Source: Alistipes sp.
GTDB lineage: Bacteria > Bacteroidota > Bacteroidia > Bacteroidales > Rikenellaceae
Length of the DNA stretch: 64,000 nucleotides
Direction of reading: 5' to 3'
NCBI GenBank assembly: GCA_022511345.1
Contig: JAFLRR010000005.1
Location: 1 to 64,000, forward strand
The notes beneath the pieces are model-generated. The model was not told the origin of the DNA. It ran no database searches and saw only the letters and a list, made by a program, of their open reading frames with translations. Shown here one piece after another: positions 54,991 to 64,000 of the stretch. The number at the start of each line of letters is the position of its first letter. Positions within the stretch are counted from its first letter, which is position 1. Both the position numbers and the translations under genes were made by a program.

Positions 54991-57900
54991 ATGAAAAAAT
55001 TTTTGGCTATGTGTTTGGGGATAGGCCTCTTAGGTCTCGTAACCCCCCCCCTTGCTTCGGCACAGGACGGTAAGTATACGGTGAAGGGAACCGTGGTCGA
55101 CGCCACGGGTCTTCCCATTATCGGAGCCGCCGTTGTCGAGAAGGGTACCATGAACGGCGTCTCGACCGACTTCAACGGCGAGTACACGCTCAACGTTAAG
55201 GATGCGAACTCGATTGTCGCAGTCAGCTACATCGGCTACAAGACCGTTGAACTGGCGGCATCGTCGTCGCTTCTGAAAGCTCTCACCCTCGAAGAGGACC
55301 TCATGTCGCTCGACGAAGTTGTGGTCATCGGCTACGGCGGCGTTAAGAAAAACGACATGACCGGTTCGGTCGTTGCCATCAAGGCCGAGGATATCAACCG
55401 CGGCGCCGTGAACTCGCCCGACCAGATGCTTCTGGGTAAGGTTCCGGGTCTTATGGTGACTCCCGCTACGGGTGAGCCCGGTACCGGCGCAAGCATCCGC
55501 ATCCGCGGTACCGCGTCGCTCAACGCCTCGAACGACCCTCTGATCGTCATCGACGGCGTGCCCGTGACCAGCAACGGCGGTGCGGGCATGGGTAACCCTC
55601 TGGCTTCGGTCAACCCCGACGATATCGACACCTACACGGTGCTCAAGGATGCTTCGGCTACGGCAATCTACGGTTCGCGCGCATCGAACGGCGTGATTAT
55701 CATCACCACCAAGAAGGGCCGTCCCGGCCAGCTGCGCGTAAGCTACAACTCGAGCTACACCGTAAAGCAGAATGCCGACAAAATCGACGTCATGAGCGGT
55801 AAGGAGTATGCCGACTACATGCTCAATGTCTACGATCCAGGAAACGATGCCGACCGTGCCGCCATCCGCGGCCTGATAGGCGACATCTACAACGGCAACA
55901 AGATTTACAACACCGACTATCAGAGCCTCATCTACCGCACGGCGTTCGCTACCGACCACAACCTCTCCTTCTCGGGCAACACCCAGAGCGAGAAGATGCC
56001 TTACCGCGTCAGCCTCGGCGCCAACTACGACCAGGGTACGGTCAAGGGCGGAGACAACACCCGCATGAGCCTCGGCATCAACCTGGCTCCCAAGTTCCTC
56101 AAGGACCACCTGACCGCAAGCATCAACATCAAGGGCATCTACAACAAGTCCAACTGGACCAACGGCGCCGTATCCGATGCGCTGACCTTCGACCCCTCGA
56201 AGCCGGTCTATTTCTACAACACCGACGGAACCATCAACCGCAGCGTTGCCAACGGCTACTTCAACTGGGGTTCGTTCGATTCCGAGAATACGTTCGTGCC
56301 TGAGAAGAACGCCAACACCAACCCGCTCTCGACGCTCAACGACAATGTGCGTTACACCACCACGTGGCGTTCGATAGGCAACATCCAGCTCGACTACAAG
56401 ATCCACGGTCTGGAGGATCTGCGCGCCAACCTCAACCTCGGTTACGACATCGCCGAGTCGGCAGGCCGCACCTACAATACCATCGGCTCCTACAACAACA
56501 TCAAGGCCGGCTCGGAGGATACCTTTAACAGGTACAACAACTACAGCGCCAACACGCTGCTCGAGTTCTATCTGAACTACAACAAGGAGTTCGGCATACA
56601 TCACCTCGACCTGATGGCCGGTTACTCGTGGCAGCGCAACTACGTGCGCAATCACTCCATCGACTACTTCAACAACGACCGTTCGGTGATGCGTGCCGAC
56701 TACGGCATCGTTCCCAAGGAGTACTACCTCGTGTCGTTCTTCGGCCGTATCAACTACTCGATAGATTCGCGCTATCTGTTCACCTTCACCGTCCGCGAAG
56801 ACGGTACGTCGCGCTTCTCGTCCGACAACCGCTGGGGCCTGTTCCCGTCGGCTGCATTCGCATGGAACCTGGCACAGGAGAAGTTCCTGCAGGATTCGCG
56901 CTCGCTGTCGGCTCTGAAGCTGCGTCTGGGTTGGGGCCGCACGGGTCAGCAGGATATCTACGACAACTACTATCCTCACATCCCGCTCTACAACTACCAG
57001 CCCAACTCGACCATACCCAACACGCAGTATTTCCCCTGGGTTGACGGTACGATCGCTCCGAACTACTTCAACCGCGGTCTGAAGTGGGAGACCACCGAGA
57101 CCTACAATGCCGGTGTAGACTTCGGATTCTTCAACGGCCGCATCAACGGTGCTGTCGACTACTACTACCGCAAGACCACCGACCTGCTCAGCGAGGTCGA
57201 CATCCCGATGGGTTCGAACTTCACGAACCGCCTGCCGTCGAACATCGGTTCGATGAAGAACCAGGGTGTCGAGGTTTCGCTCAACTTCGTTCCCGTGCAG
57301 ACCGAGGATATGAACTGGAACATCAACCTGAACGGAACGTGGCAGCAGACCCGCATCACCGACCTCGGAGGCCGTGTAATCAACGTCGGCGAGAGCATGT
57401 CGGGTCAGGGTTCGATTCTGTCGGGCGTTCACATGGAGGGTTACGAGCCCTACACGTTCCGCCTCTACCAGCAGGCCTACGATGCCAACGGCAAACCCAT
57501 CGCCAACACCTTCGTTGACCGCGACGGCGACGGCCGCATCACCGACAACGACCGCTACGTGACCGGCAAGAGCGCCGTGCCCGACTTCTTCTACGGCATC
57601 AGCACGCAGTTCACCTACAAGAACTGGGACTTCGGCTTCAACGCCCACGGCCAGATAGGCAACTACGCAATCAACAAAGTTGCCGTGGACAACGCCACCA
57701 CCTATCGCAGCACTCTCTCGTACAACTACCTGACCAACCTTACGGAGTACAACTTCCGCACGGGATTCAATACGAGTCTGGGCACCGAGCAGGCTTTCTC
57801 GGACATGTTCATCGAGAATGCGTCGTTCTTCCGCATGGATGACATCAACGTAGGATACACCTTCCGCAACGTCGGCAAGTCGAACATGCAGATTCGTCTG

Positions 57901-58038
57901 GCGGCATCGGTTCAGAACGCATTCGTCATCTCCGACTTCTCGGGTCTCGATCCCGAGAACAGCGACCCGGACGGCGTCTTCGGAACCATCATTCCGCGTC
58001 CGCGTCTCTACACGCTGCGTCTGAACATTAACTTCTAA
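54991..58038 (+). CDS. susC: SusC-like TonB-dependent outer-membrane glycan transporter
   Basis: 1015 residues. Signal peptide, CarboxypepD-regulatory-like domain (about 25-110, KGTVVDATGLPIIGAAVVEK, ..NGEYTLNV), plug (about 110-240, MLLGKVPGLMVTPATGEPG, ..SIRIRGTASLNASNDPLIVIDGVP) and 22-strand barrel to a C-terminal Phe (TLRLNINF). SusC forms the barrel beneath the SusD lid and imports oligosaccharides using TonB energy. A run of nine C (55043-55051) lies in signal-peptide codons, so slippage would switch the frame off. Followed by susD after 14 nt. Ligand alpha-glucan inferred from the locus. Confidence 0.95.
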   Translation: MKKFLAMCLGIGLLGLVTPPLASAQDGKYTVKGTVVDATGLPIIGAAVVEKGTMNGVSTDFNGEYTLNVKDANSIVAVSYIGYKTVELAASSSLLKALTLEEDLMSLDEVVVIGYGGVKKNDMTGSVVAIKAEDINRGAVNSPDQMLLGKVPGLMVTPATGEPGTGASIRIRGTASLNASNDPLIVIDGVPVTSNGGAGMGNPLASVNPDDIDTYTVLKDASATAIYGSRASNGVIIITTKKGRPGQLRVSYNSSYTVKQNADKIDVMSGKEYADYMLNVYDPGNDADRAAIRGLIGDIYNGNKIYNTDYQSLIYRTAFATDHNLSFSGNTQSEKMPYRVSLGANYDQGTVKGGDNTRMSLGINLAPKFLKDHLTASINIKGIYNKSNWTNGAVSDALTFDPSKPVYFYNTDGTINRSVANGYFNWGSFDSENTFVPEKNANTNPLSTLNDNVRYTTTWRSIGNIQLDYKIHGLEDLRANLNLGYDIAESAGRTYNTIGSYNNIKAGSEDTFNRYNNYSANTLLEFYLNYNKEFGIHHLDLMAGYSWQRNYVRNHSIDYFNNDRSVMRADYGIVPKEYYLVSFFGRINYSIDSRYLFTFTVREDGTSRFSSDNRWGLFPSAAFAWNLAQEKFLQDSRSLSALKLRLGWGRTGQQDIYDNYYPHIPLYNYQPNSTIPNTQYFPWVDGTIAPNYFNRGLKWETTETYNAGVDFGFFNGRINGAVDYYYRKTTDLLSEVDIPMGSNFTNRLPSNIGSMKNQGVEVSLNFVPVQTEDMNWNINLNGTWQQTRITDLGGRVINVGESMSGQGSILSGVHMEGYEPYTFRLYQQAYDANGKPIANTFVDRDGDGRITDNDRYVTGKSAVPDFFYGISTQFTYKNWDFGFNAHGQIGNYAINKVAVDNATTYRSTLSYNYLTNLTEYNFRTGFNTSLGTEQAFSDMFIENASFFRMDDINVGYTFRNVGKSNMQIRLAASVQNAFVISDFSGLDPENSDPDGVFGTIIPRPRLYTLRLNINF

Positions 58039-58052
58039 AACAGCATCGAACA

Positions 58053-59765
58053 ATGAAAAAGATATTTTTATACAGTGCGGTTGCGGCAGTCGTGTCGCTT
58101 TGCTCGGCAGCATGCGTCGGCGACCTGGACACCCAGCCGCTCGACCCTACGGTCAAGACCGCTGACCAGATATTCAGCGAGCCCGAGAGCTATTCGCAGT
58201 ATGTCAACTATGCATACGGATACTTCGCGCTGGTCTCCCAGGGCAGCCACAATGACGCCGATATCGCCGTCGGCAACGCCGGCCAGAGCGAGTTCGTGCG
58301 CCAGTATATGATACTCAACGAGCTGACGGCAGGTTCGCTTCTCTGCCCCTGGACCGACGACTATGTGACCGGTCTGCAGTACGGTTCGTGGTCGGTCGAC
58401 AACACGGCGGCCTATGCAGTCTACGTGCGCGGCCTTAAGGGTGCCACCATATGCAACCAGTTCCTCGACTCGTCGGTTTCGAGCGACGAGGCTGTCGAGC
58501 GGCGCGGCCACTCGTCCGTTCTGGGCGATGTGCGCAACTACCGCTCCGAGATGCGTGCCCTGCGTGCATTCTACTATCTTGTTCTGCTCGACATGTTCGG
58601 CAATCCTCCCTTGGCTCTGCCCGAGAACATCGCTTCGACACCCTATCCCAAGCAGGTGGGTCGCGCGGGCCTGTTCAACTGGCTCGAGAACGAGCTGCTG
58701 GAGCTTACGGCCGACGAGAACCTTCCCGCCGTGCGCGTGCAGTATCCGCGTCTGTCCAAGGGCGCAGCATGGGCCATGTTGGCTCGCCTCTACCTCAACG
58801 CCGAGGTCTACACCGGCACGCCCCGCTGGGAGGATGCCAAGAATGCGGCCGAGAAGGTTATCAAGGAGGGCGGTTACGAGCTTTGCCCCGTCTATGTGAA
58901 CCTCTTCCGTCAGGACAACACCGAGAGCGGCGCTGTCAACGAGTTCATCGTGGCAGCCATGTACGACGACAAGACCATCAAGAGCTGGGGCGGCACCACG
59001 CACCTGGTATACTCGGTGGTCGACGGCAAGGATATATCGGGCGAAGAGGGTAGCGGCGGCAAGCTGATGCAGGAGGATATCTCCGAGAAATACGGCTTCA
59101 CGGTCAATATCTACAACAACCAGTGGAACGGCTACCACGTATCCGACGAGTTCGTTATGGAGAACTTCGAGTTGCAGGGCGTGACCTGGGAAGGCACCGA
59201 GGGCTTCGGCTATGACGTCGATGCGAGCGACAAGCGTGCGGCATTCTACAACCGCGGCTTCCAGCAGAAGATTGTCAACGAGGGTCTCTCGATTCGTTCG
59301 GGCTGGACTTGCCTCAAGTGGCTGCCCATCACCAGCGACCACCGCGCCAACCTTGTCGAGGACGGCATCGACCTTTCGTCGGCCGACTTCCCGCTCATCC
59401 GTCTGGCCGAGATGTATATCATCTACGCCGAGGCCGAGGCCCGTCAGAACGGCGGCAATCTGGGCAACTCGACGCAGGGTTGGATTTATCTGAACACCAT
59501 CTATCGTCGCGCCAACGACAAGGATATTCCTTCGTCGGTCGACCTGGATTGGATTCTCAAGGAGCGCGTGCGCGAGTTCATGTGGGAGGGTCACCGTCGT
59601 ACCGACCTTATCCGCTACAACAAGTTCACCGGCTCGGCCTATACCTGGCCTTACAAGGGCGGTATAGCCAACGGCGGTTCGATTGCCGAATTCCGCACCG
59701 TATTCCCCATCCCGACGCAGGAGTTCTCGGCCAACCCGTCGCTCCAGCAGAACCCGGGCTATTAA
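58053..59765 (+). CDS. susD: SusD/RagB-like glycan-binding outer-membrane lipoprotein
   Basis: 570 residues. Lipobox with Cys21 (LCSAAC), then VGDLDTQPLDPT, which is typical of SusD starts. TPR-like helices hold the fold; the C-terminal RagB/SusD signature includes FPLIRLAEMYIIYAEAEARQ and ERVREFMWEGHRRTDLIRYN, ending FPIPTQEFSANPSLQQNPGY. It forms the lid over SusC and captures starch-like glycans. Confidence 0.95.
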   Translation: MKKIFLYSAVAAVVSLCSAACVGDLDTQPLDPTVKTADQIFSEPESYSQYVNYAYGYFALVSQGSHNDADIAVGNAGQSEFVRQYMILNELTAGSLLCPWTDDYVTGLQYGSWSVDNTAAYAVYVRGLKGATICNQFLDSSVSSDEAVERRGHSSVLGDVRNYRSEMRALRAFYYLVLLDMFGNPPLALPENIASTPYPKQVGRAGLFNWLENELLELTADENLPAVRVQYPRLSKGAAWAMLARLYLNAEVYTGTPRWEDAKNAAEKVIKEGGYELCPVYVNLFRQDNTESGAVNEFIVAAMYDDKTIKSWGGTTHLVYSVVDGKDISGEEGSGGKLMQEDISEKYGFTVNIYNNQWNGYHVSDEFVMENFELQGVTWEGTEGFGYDVDASDKRAAFYNRGFQQKIVNEGLSIRSGWTCLKWLPITSDHRANLVEDGIDLSSADFPLIRLAEMYIIYAEAEARQNGGNLGNSTQGWIYLNTIYRRANDKDIPSSVDLDWILKERVREFMWEGHRRTDLIRYNKFTGSAYTWPYKGGIANGGSIAEFRTVFPIPTQEFSANPSLQQNPGY

Positions 59766-59799
59766 TGCGAGTGTCAACGACTAATATAAAGTTAAGATT

Positions 59800-60891
59800 A
59801 TGAAATACATCAAATATTTGGCGACAATGTTCGCGGCGGCGCTCGCCTTTGCATCGTGTTCAACGGATGTGGAGAAGCCGCAGCTTGCAGCACCTGCCGG
59901 CGACAACTATCCCGCTCCGGTGCTCGAGAACTTCGCAGACATAATCGTGAACAGCGACAACAGCACCGAAAACGTGTCGTTCGTCTGCAACAAGGTCGAC
60001 TTCGGCCTGTCTCTGCCTGTGCGCTACCAGCTCTATCTGACCAAGGACGGACAGGAGGTTCACGTGGCTACGGCGTACACCAACGTCATTACTCTCATCA
60101 AGTCTGACATCAACGGCACCGCCATGAACTCTTTCGGCGCTTCGGCCAACACCGAAGTCGAGCTGGGAGCCTATGTCATAGCATATGCCGGCGAGTCGCA
60201 GATTCGCACCGAGAAGTCGAACACCGTGACCTTCAACGTGACCACCTATCGCGCAGCTCTGCGCACGTGGTTCGTCTGCGGTGTCTACAACGGCTGGGAT
60301 GCCGGCAGCGCACCTGCCATCTGGGAGACCACGGGCGGCTCGAACATCTATGCCGGTATGTACCACCTTACCGAGGATGCCGACAATACGCCCGGCTATT
60401 CTGGCTTCAAGGTTCTGCCCGACCGTGCGTGGGGCGGCGACCTCGGCTACGATGCCTTCCCGTCGCACAGCGCCAACATCGAGTCGTCGAACGACGGCAA
60501 CCTGTTGCTGCCGGCCGGCATCTGGCGCCTGAGCGTCAATATCGGCGCATCGTCCATCGACGCTGTCAAGGTCGGCCGCTTCTATCTGGCCGGCAGCTGG
60601 AGCAGCGACGGCTGGAGCAGCGACTTCATCGAGCTCGTGTACGACCCCTCGACCAACGTGTGGACCAGCGCTGCGCCCCTTTCTGGCGATACGGATTTCA
60701 AGGTTTGCTACACGGACGAATCGGGCAACATCACCTGGCTCGGCGACACCGGCACCACGGCCGACAACATGCCCGAGGGCCGCACCGATGCCATTGAACT
60801 CGGCGAAGGCAACAACTTAAAGGCTCCGGCAGGTTCGCACTATGTGGTTGTCTACACCGACCGTACTCCCTATCTTGTAGCATACGAGTAA
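59800..60891 (+). CDS. susE: SusE-like outer-membrane lipoprotein
   Basis: 363 residues. Lipobox with Cys20 (FASC). An N-terminal SusE Ig-like domain (about 25-150) is followed by two CBM-like modules (about 155-255, FVCGVYNGWDAGSAPAIW; and 260-363, FYLAGSWSSDGWSSDFIELV), which bind glycan at the surface. Position between susD and susF and the gene order match the Bacteroides starch utilisation system. A strong hairpin follows its stop. Confidence 0.86.
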   Translation: MKYIKYLATMFAAALAFASCSTDVEKPQLAAPAGDNYPAPVLENFADIIVNSDNSTENVSFVCNKVDFGLSLPVRYQLYLTKDGQEVHVATAYTNVITLIKSDINGTAMNSFGASANTEVELGAYVIAYAGESQIRTEKSNTVTFNVTTYRAALRTWFVCGVYNGWDAGSAPAIWETTGGSNIYAGMYHLTEDADNTPGYSGFKVLPDRAWGGDLGYDAFPSHSANIESSNDGNLLLPAGIWRLSVNIGASSIDAVKVGRFYLAGSWSSDGWSSDFIELVYDPSTNVWTSAAPLSGDTDFKVCYTDESGNITWLGDTGTTADNMPEGRTDAIELGEGNNLKAPAGSHYVVVYTDRTPYLVAYE

Positions 60892-60911
60892 TCGAAAGAG
60901 TGTTGAATTTT

Positions 60912-60945
60912 CGCGGGCGGAAGCCCCTCGAGAGCTCCGCCCGCG
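60912..60945 (+). promoter_or_regulatory. Intercistronic hairpin between susE and susF
   Basis: A very stable stem (CGCGGGCGGAAGC / GCTCCGCCCGCG, one bulged A) without a T run. More likely an mRNA stability or processing element than a terminator, separating the susCDE part from susF. Confidence 0.6.
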
Positions 60946-60963
60946 ATTAAAAAAGAACGAACA

Positions 60964-63405
60964 ATGAAAATAGCAAAATATTTTATGATGCTCGCGGCTG
61001 CGGCCATGGCCTTCACGGCCTGCGAGGTCGAGCCGACCGATCTCTATTCGACCGCGCCCGTAGCCCCCGTCATGGATCCGCATGCCGGCATACTGCTGAC
61101 CGACGATACCATGAGCGAGGATGTGACCTTCTCGTGGTCCGAGGCACGCTTCATCGGCGAGGATGTCGTATACCGCTTCTACGCCTCCTACAACGAGACC
61201 GAAGCCCTGCTGGCGGCTACGCAGTCGCTCTACTACACGACCTCCAAGGCTCAGTTCCGCACTCAGCTGGTCGAGGGCGTGTCGATACCCGAGAACGACA
61301 ACTCGTCGGTGCTCTTCTATGTCGTTGCCGACAACGGTTACAAGACCTACAGCTCGGAGATGATTTCGGTAACGCTCTATGTCAACGGCGACTTCGTTCC
61401 TTCGGTGGTTACGGTCGCCGAGGAGGCTGCCGGCGGCGTGGTTCTGTCGGAGGATGAGGCCGAGACTTCGGTCAAGCTCATCGAGTGGACCGAAGCGCGC
61501 TTCGGCTACAACGAACAGGCCAAATACCGCGTCATGGCATCCTACAACGGCGGCGAGTCGGTAGTGCTGAGCGCGTCGCAGACCGCAACTTCCTACTCGG
61601 CTACCCACATGGCTCTCAACTCGGCTCTGCTGAGCATCGGATGCCCCAAGAACACGGCTTGCGATGTCGAGTTCTCGGTGGTTCCGTTCTATGACGAGGA
61701 GGAGCTCGAGGCAGGTTCGGCTACGGTCAACATCACCACCTACACTCCGTCGTATCCCGAGCGCATCTACTTAACGGGCGACTTCGGCGGCCATTCGTGG
61801 CCCACGTCTGGCGTGCCCTACCTTAACGGAGACGCCAACACCGGCTACTACACCGGCGTAGTGTCTTACTACAACGCCACGTATGGTGCCAAGCTCATCT
61901 ACGAGCATCCTCTCACCGGCGAGACCGTATGGGTCGGAGGCGAGAGCACCGATGACAACACCTACCGCATCGGCGAGGGCGATGCTTACGGCAACCTGAT
62001 TTTCGAGGACGGCACCTATATACTCATTGCCGACCTTGCAGCCGCTACGCTGACCGTCACTCCCGTCACCTCGGTGGGCCTCATCGGAAGCGCCCTGTCG
62101 ACCGGCTGGGATGCCCAGACCAACTTCACCTACAACGCGACTTCGGGCATATTCGAGCTGAAGGATGTCGAGCTGCAGGCCGGCGCCTACAAGCTGCGCT
62201 TCAACGACAACTGGGATCTGCCTGGCGGATACAACCTCGGTGGCGATCCCTCGGATATGGTATACCAGGGCAGCGACATCACGGTGTCCAAGGACGATAT
62301 CGGCCTCTATGACTTTGCCATCGACTTCTCGGGTCCCGAGAACAATACCGTGAAGAAGACTCTGACCGGCACCGTAGAGCCTCTTCCCGACCCGGCGGAG
62401 AATGGCTACGGACTGGTAGGTACATGCACCGGCTGGGCCGACGGCGCCGATATAGCATTCACCGACAACGGCGACGGTTCGCACACTCTGCTGAACCAGC
62501 AGCTCAATGCCGGCGAAGGCTTCAAGATTCGTTACCTGAACGACAACACCTGGAATCCCGAAGGCAACTTCGGTCTGGCATCGTCGGGCACCATCGAGAT
62601 AGGCGTGCCTATTTCGGTGGTTGCTTCGAGCGGCAGCGGCGACATGTCGACATCGGTGTCTGGCGTTTTCGACCTCTACTTCTATCCCGCACGCGGCGTG
62701 CTCTATGTCATGAATGCCGGCGAGACGCCTTCGAGCGTGTCCTACGGTCTGGTAGGCGATTGCACCGGCTGGGCCAATGGCTCGGACATTCCGTTCACTG
62801 ACAACGGCGACGGCTCGTACACCATTCTGGGCCAGCAGCTCAACGCTGGCGAGGGTTTCAAGATTCGCTATCTGAATGATGGGAGCTGGAGTGCTGCCGG
62901 CAACTTCGGTCTTGCGGCTGAAGGCACAATCGAGGTCGGCAAGGTAGCTTCGGTTGTAGGTGCCGAATACAGCCAGAACATCAAGCTCAACGAGTCGGGA
63001 ACCTTCGACATATATTTCTATCCGGCAAAGGGTCTGTTGTATGTGATGCCCGAAGGTCAGAAGCCCGACGCAGGAGTGCTCTACGGCCTGGTTGGCGATC
63101 ACAACGGCTGGGGCAGCAACGACGAACTGTTCGAGAGCTACAAGTCGGGATACTACGTAACGACCGGCGTTTCGCTTACCGAGGGTAAGGGCTTCAAGAT
63201 TCGCTACTACAACGACGGCAGCTGGACCAATGACGGCAACTTCGGCAACGCCGGAAGCGACTCGGTGACCGTAGGCGCTGCTACCCGTATCGAGAACAAC
63301 GGCGGCAACTTCAATGTTCCGGCTACGGGCGTTTACGACGTATACTTCAGCCCCGAGGCCAAGATTATGTATCTGATGAACACGGGCGACGTTCCCGCGA
63401 TATAA
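60964..63405 (+). CDS. susF: Long SusF-like multimodular glycan-binding lipoprotein
   Basis: 813 residues. Lipobox Cys20 (FTAC). Two SusE/F N-terminal Ig-like units (about 25-265), then five CBM-like modules: IYLTGDFGGHSW (about 270), VGLIGSALSTGWDAQ (about 375), YGLVGTCTGWADGAD (about 480), YGLVGDCTGWANGSD (about 594) and YGLVGDHNGWGSN (about 705). Modules three and four are near-identical in protein and DNA, a recent duplication. B. thetaiotaomicron SusF has about 485 residues and three such modules, so this one is expanded, probably for avid or longer-reach starch binding. Confidence 0.83.
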   Translation: MKIAKYFMMLAAAAMAFTACEVEPTDLYSTAPVAPVMDPHAGILLTDDTMSEDVTFSWSEARFIGEDVVYRFYASYNETEALLAATQSLYYTTSKAQFRTQLVEGVSIPENDNSSVLFYVVADNGYKTYSSEMISVTLYVNGDFVPSVVTVAEEAAGGVVLSEDEAETSVKLIEWTEARFGYNEQAKYRVMASYNGGESVVLSASQTATSYSATHMALNSALLSIGCPKNTACDVEFSVVPFYDEEELEAGSATVNITTYTPSYPERIYLTGDFGGHSWPTSGVPYLNGDANTGYYTGVVSYYNATYGAKLIYEHPLTGETVWVGGESTDDNTYRIGEGDAYGNLIFEDGTYILIADLAAATLTVTPVTSVGLIGSALSTGWDAQTNFTYNATSGIFELKDVELQAGAYKLRFNDNWDLPGGYNLGGDPSDMVYQGSDITVSKDDIGLYDFAIDFSGPENNTVKKTLTGTVEPLPDPAENGYGLVGTCTGWADGADIAFTDNGDGSHTLLNQQLNAGEGFKIRYLNDNTWNPEGNFGLASSGTIEIGVPISVVASSGSGDMSTSVSGVFDLYFYPARGVLYVMNAGETPSSVSYGLVGDCTGWANGSDIPFTDNGDGSYTILGQQLNAGEGFKIRYLNDGSWSAAGNFGLAAEGTIEVGKVASVVGAEYSQNIKLNESGTFDIYFYPAKGLLYVMPEGQKPDAGVLYGLVGDHNGWGSNDELFESYKSGYYVTTGVSLTEGKGFKIRYYNDGSWTNDGNFGNAGSDSVTVGAATRIENNGGNFNVPATGVYDVYFSPEAKIMYLMNTGDVPAI

Positions 63406-63419
63406 TCCTGTGCTGGGTT

Positions 63420-63483
63420 CCGGACTGCAAGGTCCGGGACTCAGCGCTGCATTCAGACCTGCGCACTTTGACCGGTGCGCAGG
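63420..63483 (+). promoter_or_regulatory. Two tandem hairpins in the susF-susG gap
   Basis: CCGGAC 63420-63425 with GTCCGG 63432-63437, and a perfect 9-bp CCTGCGCAC 63458-63466 with GTGCGCAGG 63475-63483. No T run follows either. They lie in a 170-base gap and may modulate relative expression along the operon. Confidence 0.5.
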
Positions 63484-63575
63484 CCGCAAATGAAAACCGA
63501 AGCAGCCCGGGCGCAAGCGATGGTTTTCGGAGAGATTGAAAGCGACGAATCGAAGAACAAAAACATATTGAAATT

Positions 63576-64000
63576 ATGAGATTTTCATTTCGTTTTCTGG
63601 TTATTGCAACCGCAGCGCTTCTGGCGGCGGCCTGCAGTAAAGACCCTGCCGGCGACCCCGAAACTCCGCCCTCTGGCGATAGCGTGCTGAAGGCCTCGCC
63701 CGCAGAGTTCGACTTCACGGCCGAAGGCGGCAGCCAGACCATAGTCATAGAGGCTTCGGCCCAGTGGAAAATATCGGGTGCTGAGTGGTGCTACGCTCTT
63801 GTGTCGGCGGGCGTAAAGGGCTCGACGACCACCAAAATATATGCCGAACCGTATAGTGGCAGCAGCGACCGCTCGGCCGTTCTGCATCTCACGTCGACCG
63901 GCATGGCCGATGTCGAGATTACGGTGCGCCAGGCCGGTCTGCAGGCCGACCCGACGGTAGTGGTGGCGCAGCCCGATGCGTGGGACGGCAAGCGCCGCGG
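63576..64000 (+). CDS. BACON-domain lipoprotein, probable SusG-type alpha-amylase (5' part only)
   Basis: 141 residues visible, cut by the window end. Signal peptide with lipobox LLAAAC (Cys20), then a BACON domain (about 38-125: LKASPAEFDFTAEGGSQTIV, ..QWKISGAEWCYAL, ..DVEITVRQAGL). The last residues, VAQPDAWDGKRR, resemble the stretch directly before the GH13 catalytic barrel in SusG (SPDTWDETKR). With susCDEF in front, a surface amylase is the best guess; other BACON-fused glycosidases remain possible. Confidence 0.65.
   Translation, partial: MRFSFRFLVIATAALLAAACSKDPAGDPETPPSGDSVLKASPAEFDFTAEGGSQTIVIEASAQWKISGAEWCYALVSAGVKGSTTTKIYAEPYSGSSDRSAVLHLTSTGMADVEITVRQAGLQADPTVVVAQPDAWDGKRR

Noticed and set aside
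55030..58113. 1027-codon minus-strand frame opposite susC
   Set aside because: Antisense shadow; susC is unmistakable.

Overview
The window is chromosomal DNA of a Bacteroidota bacterium, most likely Bacteroidales close to Alistipes (Rikenellaceae). This rests on Bacteroidota-type promoters (TTTG at -33, 19-21 bp, TAnnTTTG at -7), the lack of Shine-Dalgarno sequences, a SusCDEF locus, a PorX-type regulator, DUF4290 and HU-SPOR proteins, and a fairly GC-rich composition. The assignment is by inspection only. I saw no transposase, integrase, rRNA or CRISPR array.

Layout. 1-570 holds RNA genes: the 3' end of an unidentified structured RNA with a terminator, then a promoter-driven structured RNA (copy A). 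571-6437 carries a BspA-like LRR lipoprotein, rpsA, an RHH regulator, tRNA-Gln, a nucleoside transporter and tRNA-Arg. 6438-27840 is a long plus-strand housekeeping stretch: S24-like regulator, riboflavin synthase, histidine kinase, lgt, HU-SPOR, GtrA, Nudix, porX, tsaE, SRPBCC, HU, a 29-residue ribosomal-type protein, RNase G, mfd, coaX, an outer-membrane barrel, a TPR protein, lptC, CNNM/CorC and PpiD. 27945-33321 has a sigma-54-type activator without a DNA-binding domain, DUF4290, a TlpA-like lipoprotein, lpxH, thyA and folA. 33363-40191 (minus strand) has a glycosyltransferase, ruvB, infC (apparent AUC start), thrS, pdxA and an SDR epimerase lacking its catalytic Tyr.

40276-44362 is the accessory segment of greatest interest. 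It is a tight minus-strand operon of at least eight small unrecognised genes plus an ion channel. Three genes encode paralogous proteins built from a repeated beta-alpha-beta unit. The operon is read from a strong promoter through a roughly 240-nt leader containing a large imperfect palindrome. It sits next to radA. Between radA and rseP lies an AT-rich islet holding copy B of the structured RNA and a SHOCT membrane protein. The two RNA copies share promoter type, helix order and terminator, with compensatory changes in the helices.

46589-51079 has rseP, dxr, a degenerate LytM protein and a nucleotidyltransferase. 51094-53300 is a LytTR/LytS two-component pair. 53628 to the end is a starch-type Sus locus: MFS sugar transporter, SusC (with a C9 tract in its signal peptide), SusD, SusE, a long SusF and the first part of a BACON-domain SusG-like lipoprotein cut by the window edge.

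Envelope functions dominate: LPS (lptC, lpxH), lipoprotein maturation (lgt), outer-membrane folding (PpiD), intramembrane proteolysis (RseP) and glycan uptake (Sus), beside DNA repair (mfd, radA, ruvB), translation (rpsA, infC, thrS, tsaE) and cofactor/nucleotide synthesis (ribE, coaX, pdxA, thyA, folA, dxr).
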